A stretch of 64,000 nucleotides of DNA, taken from the NCBI RefSeq assembly GCF_900100175.1, contig NZ_FNEM01000001.1, forward strand, positions 1 to 64,000, read 5' to 3'. The notes under the pieces were generated by a model that saw only the letters and a program-made list of their open reading frames with translations, was not told where the DNA came from and ran no database searches. Positions 46,617 to 54,814 of the stretch are shown here, piece by piece. Source of the stretch: Ferrimonas sediminum (GTDB lineage Bacteria; Pseudomonadota; Gammaproteobacteria; Enterobacterales; Shewanellaceae). How positions within the stretch are numbered: position 1 is the stretch's first letter; each line of letters begins with the position of its first letter. The position numbers and the translations under genes were made by a program.

Positions 46617-47281
46617 GCGGTGGGTTCCTCGCTGACAGATTGGAGCAGGTGACCATTATGCAGCTGCCAGCGTTGCCGGCACAGCTTAGTGACCTCGGTG
46701 GTTTGATGGCTGGTGACCAGGATGCCGCACCCCTGTTGTTGCAGCTGGGTCACCATCTTGGCGACCACCTTGATGGAGTGGTCGTCCAGATTGGCGGTGG
46801 GTTCGTCCAGCATCAGGATCTCCGGCCGCACTACCCAGGCCCGGGCCAGTGCCAGCCGCTGGCGTTCACCTCCGGACAGCACCTGAGCGGGACGGTCGAT
46901 CAGGTGGGTCAGTTCGGCAATTTCCAGTGCTTGCCCAATACGCCGCTGCTGCTCCTCTTTGCTGAGAGACTGCAGGCTGAGGCTGTAGGCCAGGTTCTGC
47001 TGAACGCTGCCGTCAAACAGGTAGGGGGTCTGGTGTAGGTAGACGATCTGACCGGCGCCGATGCGCAGTCGCCACCAGGGGCCGCTGGCACCGTCCACCT
47101 GACGGCTGCCGCGGTCGGGCTTACGCAGTCCGGCCAGGGTTTTCAGCAGGGTGGTTTTGCCGACGCCGTTGGCGCCCCGCAGCCAGACGCTCTGGCCGCT
47201 GCCGATGCTGATGTGGTCGATCTTGAGCAGCGGCCGGCCATCGATACTAATCAGCAGATCCGACAGCGAAACTTTAACCAT
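46604..47281 (-). CDS. tupC: Tungstate/molybdate ABC transporter ATP-binding protein
   Basis: A 225-residue ABC ATPase with Walker A RGANGVGKTTLLKTL, signature VLSGGERQRLALARA, Walker B ILMLDEPTANLD and the His-switch LVTSHQ. It energises the permease encoded just upstream, with which it overlaps by 8 bases. Assignment to tungstate rests on the neighbouring binding protein. Confidence 0.9.
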   Translation of the reverse strand: MVKVSLSDLLISIDGRPLLKIDHISIGSGQSVWLRGANGVGKTTLLKTLAGLRKPDRGSRQVDGASGPWWRLRIGAGQIVYLHQTPYLFDGSVQQNLAYSLSLQSLSKEEQQRRIGQALEIAELTHLIDRPAQVLSGGERQRLALARAWVVRPEILMLDEPTANLDDHSIKVVAKMVTQLQQQGCGILVTSHQTTEVTKLCRQRWQLHNGHLLQSVSEEPTACQQ

Positions 47282-47981
47282 GTTGTCGGTGCTCCTGTTT
47301 GCCGCGCAGTGCGCTCAGTGAAAAGTTCAGTAACAGCGCCAAAAACACCAGTACCATCCCCAGCGCCGCCGCCTGTGCGAACTCGCCCTTGCTGGTTTCC
47401 AGGGCGATGGCAGTGGGCATGTTTCGGGTCAGGTTCTGAATGTTGCCACCCACCAGCATGGAGCTGCCCACTTCGGTAATGATGCGGCTGAAGGCGGCAA
47501 TGATAGCCACCATCAAGGGTACCCGCAATTCATGACACAGGGTGATAAAGGCGCGTAGCTTGGTGGCGCCCAGGGTGCGGGCGGTCTCCCAGGCCCGCCA
47601 GTCGCCGGCACTGAAGGCGGCGTAACTGGTGGACACCAACACCGGCGTGGCCAGAAAAATCTGGCCCAGCATCATGGCATTCTGGGTAAACAGCCAACGT
47701 AGATCGCCCAGCGGTCCTTGACGGAACAGCAACAGGTAGACCATCAGACCCACCACCACCGTTGGAATGGCTTGCAGGGTCTGAAACAGGGCGATGAGGG
47801 TCTCGCGGCCAAAAAAGCGCCCCTGCGCAAGCACGAAACCCGCCAGGATGGCGGGTATCAGGCACAGGGCCATGGCTTTGACGGACACCGAAAAGGACAC
47901 CAGAATGATGCTCCAGACTTTCGGGTCAAAGCTAAGCAGCAGGCCTATGGCCTGCTGTAGGGTTTCGAGAGTACTACTCAT
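47274..47981 (-). CDS. tupB: Tungstate/molybdate ABC transporter permease
   Basis: A 235-residue inner-membrane permease with five or six hydrophobic helices. The EAA loop that docks the ATPase is visible as AWETARTLGATKLRAF. The later NMPTAIALETSKGEFAQAAALG is typical of TupB. It stands between tupA (5 bases away) and tupC. Confidence 0.9.
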   Translation of the reverse strand: MSSTLETLQQAIGLLLSFDPKVWSIILVSFSVSVKAMALCLIPAILAGFVLAQGRFFGRETLIALFQTLQAIPTVVVGLMVYLLLFRQGPLGDLRWLFTQNAMMLGQIFLATPVLVSTSYAAFSAGDWRAWETARTLGATKLRAFITLCHELRVPLMVAIIAAFSRIITEVGSSMLVGGNIQNLTRNMPTAIALETSKGEFAQAAALGMVLVFLALLLNFSLSALRGKQEHRQHG

Positions 47982-47986
47982 TTACT

Positions 47987-48784
47987 CTACTTATTGTAGG
48001 TTGCTCTAAACAGAGGCTGATCCTGAACGCGGAAGGCGTCGATCAGTTTTTGACCTTTGTCACTGGCCAGCCAGTCGCTGAACGCCTTGGCTCCTTCGTG
48101 GTTCAGATCAGGGTACTTCTTATCGTTGATCAGAATCACCTGGTAAGGGTTCATCAGGGACGCATCGCCTTCAAACAGGACCTTCAGTTTCAGCTTGTGC
48201 ATGAACGCCAGGTAGGTGCCACGATCGGCCAGCAGGTAACCTTGCATTTCGTTGGCGGTCAGCAGCGCCGGGCCCATGCCCTGGCCGATGGCGCGATAGC
48301 CGGCGTAGTCGGTGGTGACACCGGCTTTTTTCCATAGGTTCAGCTCTTTCATGTGGGTGCCGGACTCGTCGCCGCGGGACACGAAGATGGCGTTGCTGTC
48401 GTGGATGCGCGTCATGGCATCGACGATGCCTTTGGCGTCAGCCAGCTTGGCTGGATCGCTGTCCGGACCGAGAATGATGAAGTCGTTGGCCATAATCTGG
48501 CGAGGCACGCGGCCAAAGCCTTCTTCGACAAACTTGGCTTCGGCGCCCGGGGCGTGGGTCATCACCACATCCACGTCGCCGTTACGGCCGTGGCGCAGGG
48601 CTTTACCGGTACCGGTGGCGATCACCTGAACGTGGTAGCCGCTGTCCTTTTCAAAAGTAGGCAGCAGGTAAGCCAGCAGACCTGAGTTGTCAGTGCTGGT
48701 GGTGGTGGCCAGTTTAATGTCCTGCGCTGCGAAAACCGCAAAGCTAAGGGTAAAGGCCAGCAAGCCAGTCAGTATGCGCTTCAT
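47987..48784 (-). CDS. tupA: Tungstate-binding periplasmic protein TupA
   Basis: A 265-residue solute-binding protein with a signal peptide ending near AVFAAQ. The TTTSTDNSGLL motif is the oxyanion-site hallmark of TupA, and family motifs GDVDVVMTHAPGAE, NDFIILGP and FVSRGDESGTHMKE follow. TupA proteins prefer tungstate strongly over molybdate. The ATG at 48784 has GGAG at the right distance; an ATG five codons upstream is less well placed. It is the first gene of the six-gene cofactor operon. Confidence 0.92.
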   Translation of the reverse strand: MKRILTGLLAFTLSFAVFAAQDIKLATTTSTDNSGLLAYLLPTFEKDSGYHVQVIATGTGKALRHGRNGDVDVVMTHAPGAEAKFVEEGFGRVPRQIMANDFIILGPDSDPAKLADAKGIVDAMTRIHDSNAIFVSRGDESGTHMKELNLWKKAGVTTDYAGYRAIGQGMGPALLTANEMQGYLLADRGTYLAFMHKLKLKVLFEGDASLMNPYQVILINDKKYPDLNHEGAKAFSDWLASDKGQKLIDAFRVQDQPLFRATYNK

Positions 48785-48869
48785 CAATTTCTCCGTCATT
48801 TGAATAGATGTTGCTGTGTTCTACTCAAATACGTAGCAAGGAGGGTGCCAACCTGTATGGGCTAGAAAC

Positions 48870-48885
48870 TATGACCCAGATCACA
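48870..48885. promoter_or_regulatory. Crp-like site between tupA and the sigma-54 regulator gene
   Basis: TATGA-CCCAGA-TCACA differs from the Crp half-site pattern TGTGA-N6-TCACA at one base. It lies about 85 bp before the tupA start on one side and 110 bp before the regulator start on the other. Confidence 0.45.
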
Positions 48886-48995
48886 GGATTTGGCTGGTCA
48901 ACTAGGTCAAAATGACGCACCCTTTGTGGTGCCTTAGCCAAAATGCCCTAGCTTGCGACATATTGGCTCCATTTGCCTCGAGAAAAGAATAGATT

Positions 48996-50369
48996 ATGAC
49001 TCAAGAATCGTTTCAGGCTCCGGCGTTATCGGTGTTGATTGTGGACGATGAGCCGGGCATGCGCTCATTCCTGAAAAAAGCGTTGTCCAAGCGGTTTGCC
49101 CTGGTGGAAGCCGCAGGCAGTGTCGAGGACGCCGAGCGTCTGCGTAGCCGCTGTCATTTTGATTTGCTGATCGTCGACATCCGCCTGCCTGGCCGCGATG
49201 GCATCGAGTGGAACGAGGCACTGGATCCGGGCAGCAGGCGCTCGGACATCATCTTTATGACGGGCTATGCCGATATGGAAACCGCCATCCGTGCCCTGCG
49301 GGCTGGTGCTGCCGACTTCATTCTTAAGCCGTTCCACCTGGAGCAGATGATGCAGGCGGTGGACCGTTGCCTGGAACGGCGGCTGCTACGCCGGGAAAAC
49401 CTGCTGTTGAAGCGGGAGGTGGAGCAGAGCCACGTCGGCCACAACACCCTGATCGGCATCAGTGATGCCATGGCGCAGGTGAAGGACGTCATCAGCCGGG
49501 TGGCGCCCACCAATTCGGTGGTGCTTATCGAGGGCGAATCGGGTACCGGCAAGGAACTGGTGGCGCGGATGCTGCACCAGAAGTCCGGTCGTAGCGGTCC
49601 TTTCGTGCCGGTGAACTGCGGCGCCATCGCCCCGGAATTGCTGGAGAGTGAGCTGTTTGGCCATGTGGCCGGGGCCTTTACCGGCGCCCGCAGCGCTCGG
49701 GAGGGGCTGTTCAGTTTTGCCAGCGGCGGCACCATCTTCCTCGATGAGATTGGCGAGATGCCCCTGCAGATGCAGACCGCGCTGCTGCGGGTGTTGGAGC
49801 AGCGTGCGATTCGGCCGGTGGGGTCGGAGAAGGAGACACCGGTGGACGTGCGGGTGATTGCCGCCACCAACCGTGAGCTGATGGATGAAGTGAACGAAAA
49901 CCGCTTCCGCCGCGATCTGTATTACCGCCTCAATGTACTCAATGTGCGTATTCCGGCCCTGCGGGAGCGCCAGGACGACATTGTCGAACTGGTGCACCAC
50001 TTCACCCGCCAGTTGTCGTCGGAGTTGGGTCTGAAAGAGGTCAGCTGGAGTCACGAAGACCTGGATCTGATGACCCGCCACGACTGGCCGGGCAACATTC
50101 GTGAACTGCGGAATCTGGTTGAACGCTGTCTATTGCTGGGTAAGCCGCCGGCGGAGTATTGGCGCCAGCAGCAGAACGTGCCGGTGGCGTCGGCCGAGGC
50201 CATCGAAAGCGGCTACCCCAACGAGATGCCGCTGAAAGAGGTGGAGCGGATGCACGTGATGCAGGTGGTGGAGAGCCAGCAGGGCAACAAGTCCGCTGCC
50301 GCCCGGGTGTTGGGCGTGTCCCGCAAGACGCTGGATCGTAAATTTAAAGAGTGGGGCCTGCAGGAGTGA
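48996..50369 (+). CDS. Sigma-54-dependent response regulator, NtrC family
   Basis: A 457-residue activator. The receiver has VLIVDDEPGMR, Asp61 in LLIVDIRLPGRDG and Lys111 in FILKPF. The AAA+ domain has Walker A GESGTGKE (180-187), GAFTGA (226-231) for sigma-54 contact, and FLDEIGEMPLQMQ. A Fis-type helix-turn-helix ends the protein (NKSAAARVLGVSRKTLDRKF). All ATPase motifs are intact, so it should need sigma-54. Its kinase gene follows with a TGATG junction. Targets are unknown; the fdh and tup genes are the nearest candidates. Confidence 0.92.
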   Translation: MTQESFQAPALSVLIVDDEPGMRSFLKKALSKRFALVEAAGSVEDAERLRSRCHFDLLIVDIRLPGRDGIEWNEALDPGSRRSDIIFMTGYADMETAIRALRAGAADFILKPFHLEQMMQAVDRCLERRLLRRENLLLKREVEQSHVGHNTLIGISDAMAQVKDVISRVAPTNSVVLIEGESGTGKELVARMLHQKSGRSGPFVPVNCGAIAPELLESELFGHVAGAFTGARSAREGLFSFASGGTIFLDEIGEMPLQMQTALLRVLEQRAIRPVGSEKETPVDVRVIAATNRELMDEVNENRFRRDLYYRLNVLNVRIPALRERQDDIVELVHHFTRQLSSELGLKEVSWSHEDLDLMTRHDWPGNIRELRNLVERCLLLGKPPAEYWRQQQNVPVASAEAIESGYPNEMPLKEVERMHVMQVVESQQGNKSAAARVLGVSRKTLDRKFKEWGLQE

Positions 50370-52459
50370 TGTTGTCCTCCTGGCGTGATCGAATTGAAGG
50401 GGATGTGCGGCTGCTGACCAGCACCGTGCGTTACCGCCTGCTGGTACTGATGCTGCTGCCGGTGCTGCTGACTCTGGCCAGCCTGGTGTTCATCACCATC
50501 TACTGGAACGTCTCTTACACCGGCAGTCAGCTGTTCATGAAAGTACGGGCGGATCTTGGGGTGGCTCAGGGGGTGATCCTGGAGCAGCTCAACGATCAGG
50601 AGCAGGTGATCTCTCAGGTTCAGAGCGCTTGGCGCCTGAAAAGCCTGTTGGGTGCCAAAGACTCCCACGGCGTGGCCATCAACCAGTTGCTGGAGCGAAA
50701 TCGCGAACTGCTGGGGTTGGATTTCCTGCGGCTGATTTCGTTGCCGCAGGCGTCGGTGGATCCGCGTCTTCAAAAGCTAATACCGGCAGAACACGAGCGT
50801 GCTCGCTCTGGCATTCAGGTGCTCAATAAGCCGGAATTGGCGGATCTGGGGCCGGTTCTGGCCCGGCAGGCGCAGATGCCGATTCAGTCGACGCCGATGG
50901 CTGCCGACAGCGTTCAGGGGATGGAGAGCCGAGGCATGGTGATGCGCACCCTGCTGAAGGTCAAGGACACCGATGGTACCGTGGTGGGCTACCTCGATGG
51001 CGGTGTGCTGCTGAACCGCAACCGCGACATGGTGGATAACATTCGCGACTTGCTGTATGCCCCGGGTACCCTGCCCAACGGGGCGGTGGGAACCGTGACG
51101 CTGTTTCTGGATAACGTACGAATCAGTACCAACGTTCCCGGTGGCAACAGCGGTGAACAGCGGGCCATTGGCTCGCTGGTGTCGGATCAGGTGAAGATGA
51201 AGGTGCTGGAGCGGGGTCAGGTGTGGATTGACCGTGCCTTTGTGTTCCATGACTGGTATATCTCGGCCTACGCGCCGTTGTACGACATCGATGGCCGCCG
51301 CATCGGCATGCTCTACACCGGCTTTACCGAAGCGCCGTTCATCCATAACTATCTGCTCAATATCCTGGAGCTGGGCTTCATCCTGATGGTGGTGCTGTTC
51401 CTATCGGGTCTGGCGGTGTACAAGGGGGCCACCGGACTGCTGAAGCCACTGGATCGCATTCATACCGTGGTGCAGGCGATGCAGGAGGGCAAGGAGCGAC
51501 GCATTGGTAACCTGGGTCTGGATCCAGACAACGAACTGTCGCAGCTGGCCCGTCAGTTTGACCGCATGCTGGATCTGCTGCAGCAACGAAACCGTGAGAT
51601 TAAGGCGGCCGCCGAGCAGCTGGAGTTCAAAGTGGATGAGCGGACCCGCAGCCTCAAACAGCGCACCAAGGAGCTGAAAGAGAACCTCAAGTTGCTGGAG
51701 GAAACCCGGGCGCAGATGGTCACCAACGAGAAACTGGTGGCACTGGGTGAGCTCACTGCTGGCATTGCCCATGAGATCAACAACCCGACGGCGGTAATCC
51801 TCGGCAATATGGAACTGATGAAGTTTGAGCTCGGCGATCGGGCCGACGATGTCGAGGAGGAGATCGAGCTGGTGCTGCAGCAGGTGCAGCGCATCAAGGC
51901 GATCATCCAATCGCTGCTGCAGTACGCCCGCCCCGGTGACTTCGATGCACCGCTGGAGCGGCAGCAGATCAACCCCATTGTCGAAGAGATGCGGGTACTG
52001 GTGCGCCACTCCATCGAGAAACAGGCCATCGATGTGGCCCTGGACCTCAAGGCCGATGCCCGGGTGGTGGTGAACTCTCAGCAGTTGCTGCAGGTCTTGA
52101 TCAACCTGGTGATCAACGCCAGCCATGCCATGGAGGATCGGGGCCAGATTCGGGTCAGCAGTGACAACTGGCTCGATGACGAGGGCAAGGTCAAAGGGGT
52201 GACACTGGCGGTGGCAGACACCGGCGTCGGTATTGAACCCGAGCTGCTGTCGCGGATTTTTGATCCCTTCTTTACCACCCGCAAAACCGGTACCGGTCTG
52301 GGGCTGGCTCTGAGTTACGGCATTATTCGCCGTTTCGGAGGCCACATCGACGTCGATTCGGTGCTGGGTGAAGGCACCACCTTCACCATCCGCCTGCCGT
52401 CGGATGTGTTACTGAAAGAGGACGCCCTGTCCGTCAATCTGCGCGGACTCGAGGGGTAA
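50369..52459 (+). CDS. Sensor histidine kinase with a Cache_3-Cache_2-like periplasmic domain
   Basis: A 696-residue kinase. Helices at about 23-45 and 328-352 flank a periplasmic domain of about 280 residues with DNVRISTNVPG, QVWIDRAFVFHDWYISAYAP and IGMLYTGFTEAPF, which is the pattern of the Cache_3-Cache_2 fusion family of small-molecule sensors. HAMP and a coiled coil follow, then LTAGIAHEINNPTAVILGN with His468, LINLVINASHAM, DTGVGI and GTGLGLALSYGII. The ATG at 50369 overlaps the regulator stop, but AGGAG is only 2 bases away, so the TTG one codon later is an alternative. Confidence 0.88.
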   Translation: MLSSWRDRIEGDVRLLTSTVRYRLLVLMLLPVLLTLASLVFITIYWNVSYTGSQLFMKVRADLGVAQGVILEQLNDQEQVISQVQSAWRLKSLLGAKDSHGVAINQLLERNRELLGLDFLRLISLPQASVDPRLQKLIPAEHERARSGIQVLNKPELADLGPVLARQAQMPIQSTPMAADSVQGMESRGMVMRTLLKVKDTDGTVVGYLDGGVLLNRNRDMVDNIRDLLYAPGTLPNGAVGTVTLFLDNVRISTNVPGGNSGEQRAIGSLVSDQVKMKVLERGQVWIDRAFVFHDWYISAYAPLYDIDGRRIGMLYTGFTEAPFIHNYLLNILELGFILMVVLFLSGLAVYKGATGLLKPLDRIHTVVQAMQEGKERRIGNLGLDPDNELSQLARQFDRMLDLLQQRNREIKAAAEQLEFKVDERTRSLKQRTKELKENLKLLEETRAQMVTNEKLVALGELTAGIAHEINNPTAVILGNMELMKFELGDRADDVEEEIELVLQQVQRIKAIIQSLLQYARPGDFDAPLERQQINPIVEEMRVLVRHSIEKQAIDVALDLKADARVVVNSQQLLQVLINLVINASHAMEDRGQIRVSSDNWLDDEGKVKGVTLAVADTGVGIEPELLSRIFDPFFTTRKTGTGLGLALSYGIIRRFGGHIDVDSVLGEGTTFTIRLPSDVLLKEDALSVNLRGLEG

Positions 52460-52462
52460 CAC

Positions 52463-52489
52463 AGGGCGCCGCAAGGCGCCCTTTTTTTG
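52463..52489 (+). terminator. Terminator of the sigma-54 regulator/kinase unit
   Basis: Eight-base-pair stem AGGGCGCC/GGCGCCCT with loop GCAA, followed by at least six T residues. Confidence 0.93.
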
Positions 52490-52503
52490 TCGGCCGATTT
52501 CTG

Positions 52504-52726
52504 TCAGTCGCTGGCGTAGTCGACGATGGCTTCGATTCCGGGGTGATTGTTGTCATACCCGTCGGCGATCACAGGATGGGAGTCGTCCACCACTTCAATG
52601 AAGATCAGCTTTTCGTCACTTTTCATCGCCAGGTGCCGGATCACCCGCCCGCTGCCATCGGGCCGCGGTTCAATCTGCAGGACTTCAGGGGAGAGTGAAC
52701 TCTTCCAGTTCGACGCGATACTTCAT
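52504..52726 (-). pseudogene. Small protein gene with a 2-base frameshift
   Basis: An ATG at 52726 opens MKYRVELEEFTLP and hits TGA after 13 codons. The neighbouring frame then continues without a stop to 52504, reading EVLQIEPRPDGSGRVIRHLA and ending in GIEAIVDYASD. Adding two bases in the CTCTC tract would give one protein of about 74 residues. No good start is found for the second frame alone. I recognise no family. It is either a recent pseudogene, a sequencing error, or programmed recoding, in that order of likelihood. Confidence 0.5.
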
Positions 52727-52790
52727 GCAGCCTGCTTAGAATGGCAGGATAGGCATAAGGAGGCTGTTGAAGAAAATAGCTGATGTCGTT

Positions 52791-52814
52791 GAAAAAGGCG
52801 GGCAACTGCCCGCC
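52791..52814 (-). terminator. Terminator of the fdhD-regulator unit
   Basis: Seven-base-pair stem GGCGGGC/GCCCGCC with a four-base loop. On the minus strand it is followed by five T residues. Confidence 0.88.
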
Positions 52815-52823
52815 CTGTGCCGG

Positions 52824-53729
52824 TTAGCTCGGGCTCCAGATAATGCGTCCGCAGTCGGACAGATCGTAGCCTCCCAGGCGTTGGGCGAAGGCCAGGGTGT
52901 CCGGTGTCTGCATCAGCTCAAACATCTGTTGCAGCAGGTAGCGGAAGTACACCCCCTGTGGCATCACCAGATCGAACGACTCTTTTCCCAGTGGCACGAA
53001 AGCCAGGCCGAACTCACCGGCGATGCCCTGGCAGCCCATGCCAAACTCGGCTTCCCCACGGGCGATCATGCCGGCCATCTCGCGCTCGCTGTAGGCGGTG
53101 CTGGTCACATTCAGGTCGGTACTGGTGCGGTGCATTCGGGTCAGCCAGTTGTCGAAATGGTGACGGGCGCCGGCACCCTCCTGCCGAGTGACCCAGCGGT
53201 AGCGCAGGGCCAGGGTTTCGTTCAGATCGTGGCACAGGTGCTGGTGTTCGCTGCGCAGCATGATGCCGTATTCGCGGCTGCAGGCGTGCACCATCACCCA
53301 CTGTTTAAACTGCGGGTGACGCTTCAGCAAGGCGGTGTGGCGTAGATCCCGCTCGGCCTCGTCGCCCCAGTGCAGGGCACAGACGTCGGCGTGGCCCCGG
53401 GCCAGCTGGTTCAGGCCCAGGCGGGAACCGGTGGAGCAGTAGTTCACCAGGCCGGCAGACTCGATGCGACGGCCGAGACGGTTGATGACCCATTGCAACA
53501 GCGGATCGTCGCTGCCGGTGATGATCAGACGGTCGCTGAGCATGCCAAAATGGCAGGATTCCATCACCCAGCGGTCGATCATCGGTTTGGGGAACAACCA
53601 TTTTCCGGTGACCTTGGTGCCAGGCAGTTGCTGCTCGTTGGCCATGGCGTAGACCTTTTTCTCGTTCAAGTCGAGATACTCGGCCACTTCCTTGGCATTC
53701 ATAAACAGGTTATCGCGTTCCGTCGTCAT
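52824..53729 (-). CDS. Helix-turn-helix regulator fused to an anion-binding (PBP-like) domain
   Basis: A 301-residue cytosolic protein. Residues about 8-55 are an excisionase/MerR-type helix-turn-helix (MNAKEVAEYLDLNEKKVYAM, TGKWLFPKPMIDRW). Residues 65-300 resemble the PBP-like domain found next to molybdenum-cofactor genes (IITGSDDPLLQWVINRL, STGSRLGLNQLARGHADVCA, MARGEAEFGMGCQGIAGEFG). The likely job is to sense molybdate, tungstate or the cofactor and control fdh genes. It overlaps the fdhD stop by 4 bases (ATGA). No signal peptide is present. Confidence 0.8.
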   Translation of the reverse strand: MTTERDNLFMNAKEVAEYLDLNEKKVYAMANEQQLPGTKVTGKWLFPKPMIDRWVMESCHFGMLSDRLIITGSDDPLLQWVINRLGRRIESAGLVNYCSTGSRLGLNQLARGHADVCALHWGDEAERDLRHTALLKRHPQFKQWVMVHACSREYGIMLRSEHQHLCHDLNETLALRYRWVTRQEGAGARHHFDNWLTRMHRTSTDLNVTSTAYSEREMAGMIARGEAEFGMGCQGIAGEFGLAFVPLGKESFDLVMPQGVYFRYLLQQMFELMQTPDTLAFAQRLGGYDLSDCGRIIWSPS

Positions 53730-54541
53730 GCTTGGACCTCATCAAAATCAATGGTATCGGCGCCGTTGTACACCAGGAAGTGGCGGCCCTTGGCGCGGGA
53801 GACCAGGGTAATGCCCATTTTTTGTGCCAGTTCCAGCCCCATCTCGGTAATACCGGAGCGGGACACCAGTACCGGAATCCCCATTTTGGCCACCTTGATC
53901 ACCATCTCCGACGTCAGTCGACCGGTGGTGTAAAAGATCAGGTCGTCACCGTTCTGGCGTCCCAGAAACAGCTCACCGGCCAGGGTGTCTACGGCGTTGT
54001 GGCGGCCGATGTCTTCCACGAATGACAGGATCTCTGCGTTGCGGCAGACACCACAGCCGTGCACGGCACCGGCGTTCTTATAGGTTTCGTTGTATTCTCC
54101 GAGGTTTTTCAACAAGCCGTAGATGGTGGACTGCCTGATGGCGGGCACCGGCAGTTGGATCTCGTCCAGTCCGGCCATAAAGCTGCCAAACACCGAACCC
54201 TGGCCACAGCCAGAGGTAACGGTTTTCTCACTGAGCTTCTCTTTCAGTCCGTCGGTGGACTCACTGGTGATCACCGCGGCGGAGTTTACATCCCAATCGA
54301 CAATGACCGACTCGACTTTGTCGATGTCGCTGATAAAGCCTTGGTTCTTCAAATAGCCCAGGGCCAGTTTTTCGGGCCGTGCACCCAGAGTCATCAGGGT
54401 GACGATGGGCTGCCAGTTGAGGTAAAGGGTCAACGGGCGTTCGCAGGCGATTTGACGTTCCTGTGGCTGGCCACTGGCGTCGATGGCAACCACGGACTTG
54501 GTCAGTGGAGCGTCGGTGTCGGTGCGACTGAACTGGGGCAT
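53726..54541 (-). CDS. fdhD: Formate dehydrogenase sulfurtransferase FdhD
   Basis: A 271-residue protein that passes sulfur from a cysteine desulfurase to the bis-MGD cofactor of formate dehydrogenase. Family blocks are ACERPLTLYLN, TSGCGQGSVFG, the cysteine loop HGCGVCRNAEIL, VEDIGRHNAVDTLAG and VSRSGITEMGLELAQKMG. The ATG at 54541 is preferred over a TTG four codons upstream because GAGAG is correctly placed. It is divergent from the fdh maturation operon, with two Crp-like sites between. Confidence 0.94.
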   Translation of the reverse strand: MPQFSRTDTDAPLTKSVVAIDASGQPQERQIACERPLTLYLNWQPIVTLMTLGARPEKLALGYLKNQGFISDIDKVESVIVDWDVNSAAVITSESTDGLKEKLSEKTVTSGCGQGSVFGSFMAGLDEIQLPVPAIRQSTIYGLLKNLGEYNETYKNAGAVHGCGVCRNAEILSFVEDIGRHNAVDTLAGELFLGRQNGDDLIFYTTGRLTSEMVIKVAKMGIPVLVSRSGITEMGLELAQKMGITLVSRAKGRHFLVYNGADTIDFDEVQA

Positions 54542-54641
54542 AAGGGCTCTCAATTACGCGAGTAAGGGAATAAACAACGAATCAATGCATTAGACTAGCA
54601 AAATCCGTTCCAGCCCTAACCCGGCTGTTTGCCGGTTCTGG

Positions 54642-54657
54642 TGTGATCTGGATCACG
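54642..54657. promoter_or_regulatory. Crp-like site upstream of fdhD
   Basis: TGTGA-TCTGGA-TCACG matches nine of ten consensus half-site bases, and the centre is also self-complementary (GATCTGGATC). A -10-like TAGTCT on the minus strand near 54592-54597 would put this site close to -64, the class I position for fdhD. Confidence 0.6.
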
Positions 54658-54725
54658 GGATTAGGAACACAATGACCCACTGCGGGTAGGGGCTTGGGAC
54701 AAAATGTCCTTGCCGCGGCCGAAGG

Positions 54726-54741
54726 TGTGACACGACTCACA
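54726..54741. promoter_or_regulatory. Crp-like site upstream of the DUF3305 gene
   Basis: TGTGA-CACGAC-TCACA has both half-sites perfect and correctly spaced. It lies 74 bp before the DUF3305 start, with an AT-rich stretch (CTATTTTTATT) downstream that could contain the -10 region. Confidence 0.7.
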
Positions 54742-54814
54742 AAAAACGGGCTATTTTTATTGGAACGCTTTTTGCTTTGCTATTGCGAGTTTCCCAATCT
54801 AGGGCACAAAATCG

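Noticed and set aside
48785-48995. Moco riboswitch or sigma-54 promoter between tupA and the regulator gene
   Set aside because: I could not place the conserved riboswitch core or a GG-N10-GC pair with correct spacing; only the Crp-like site stood out.
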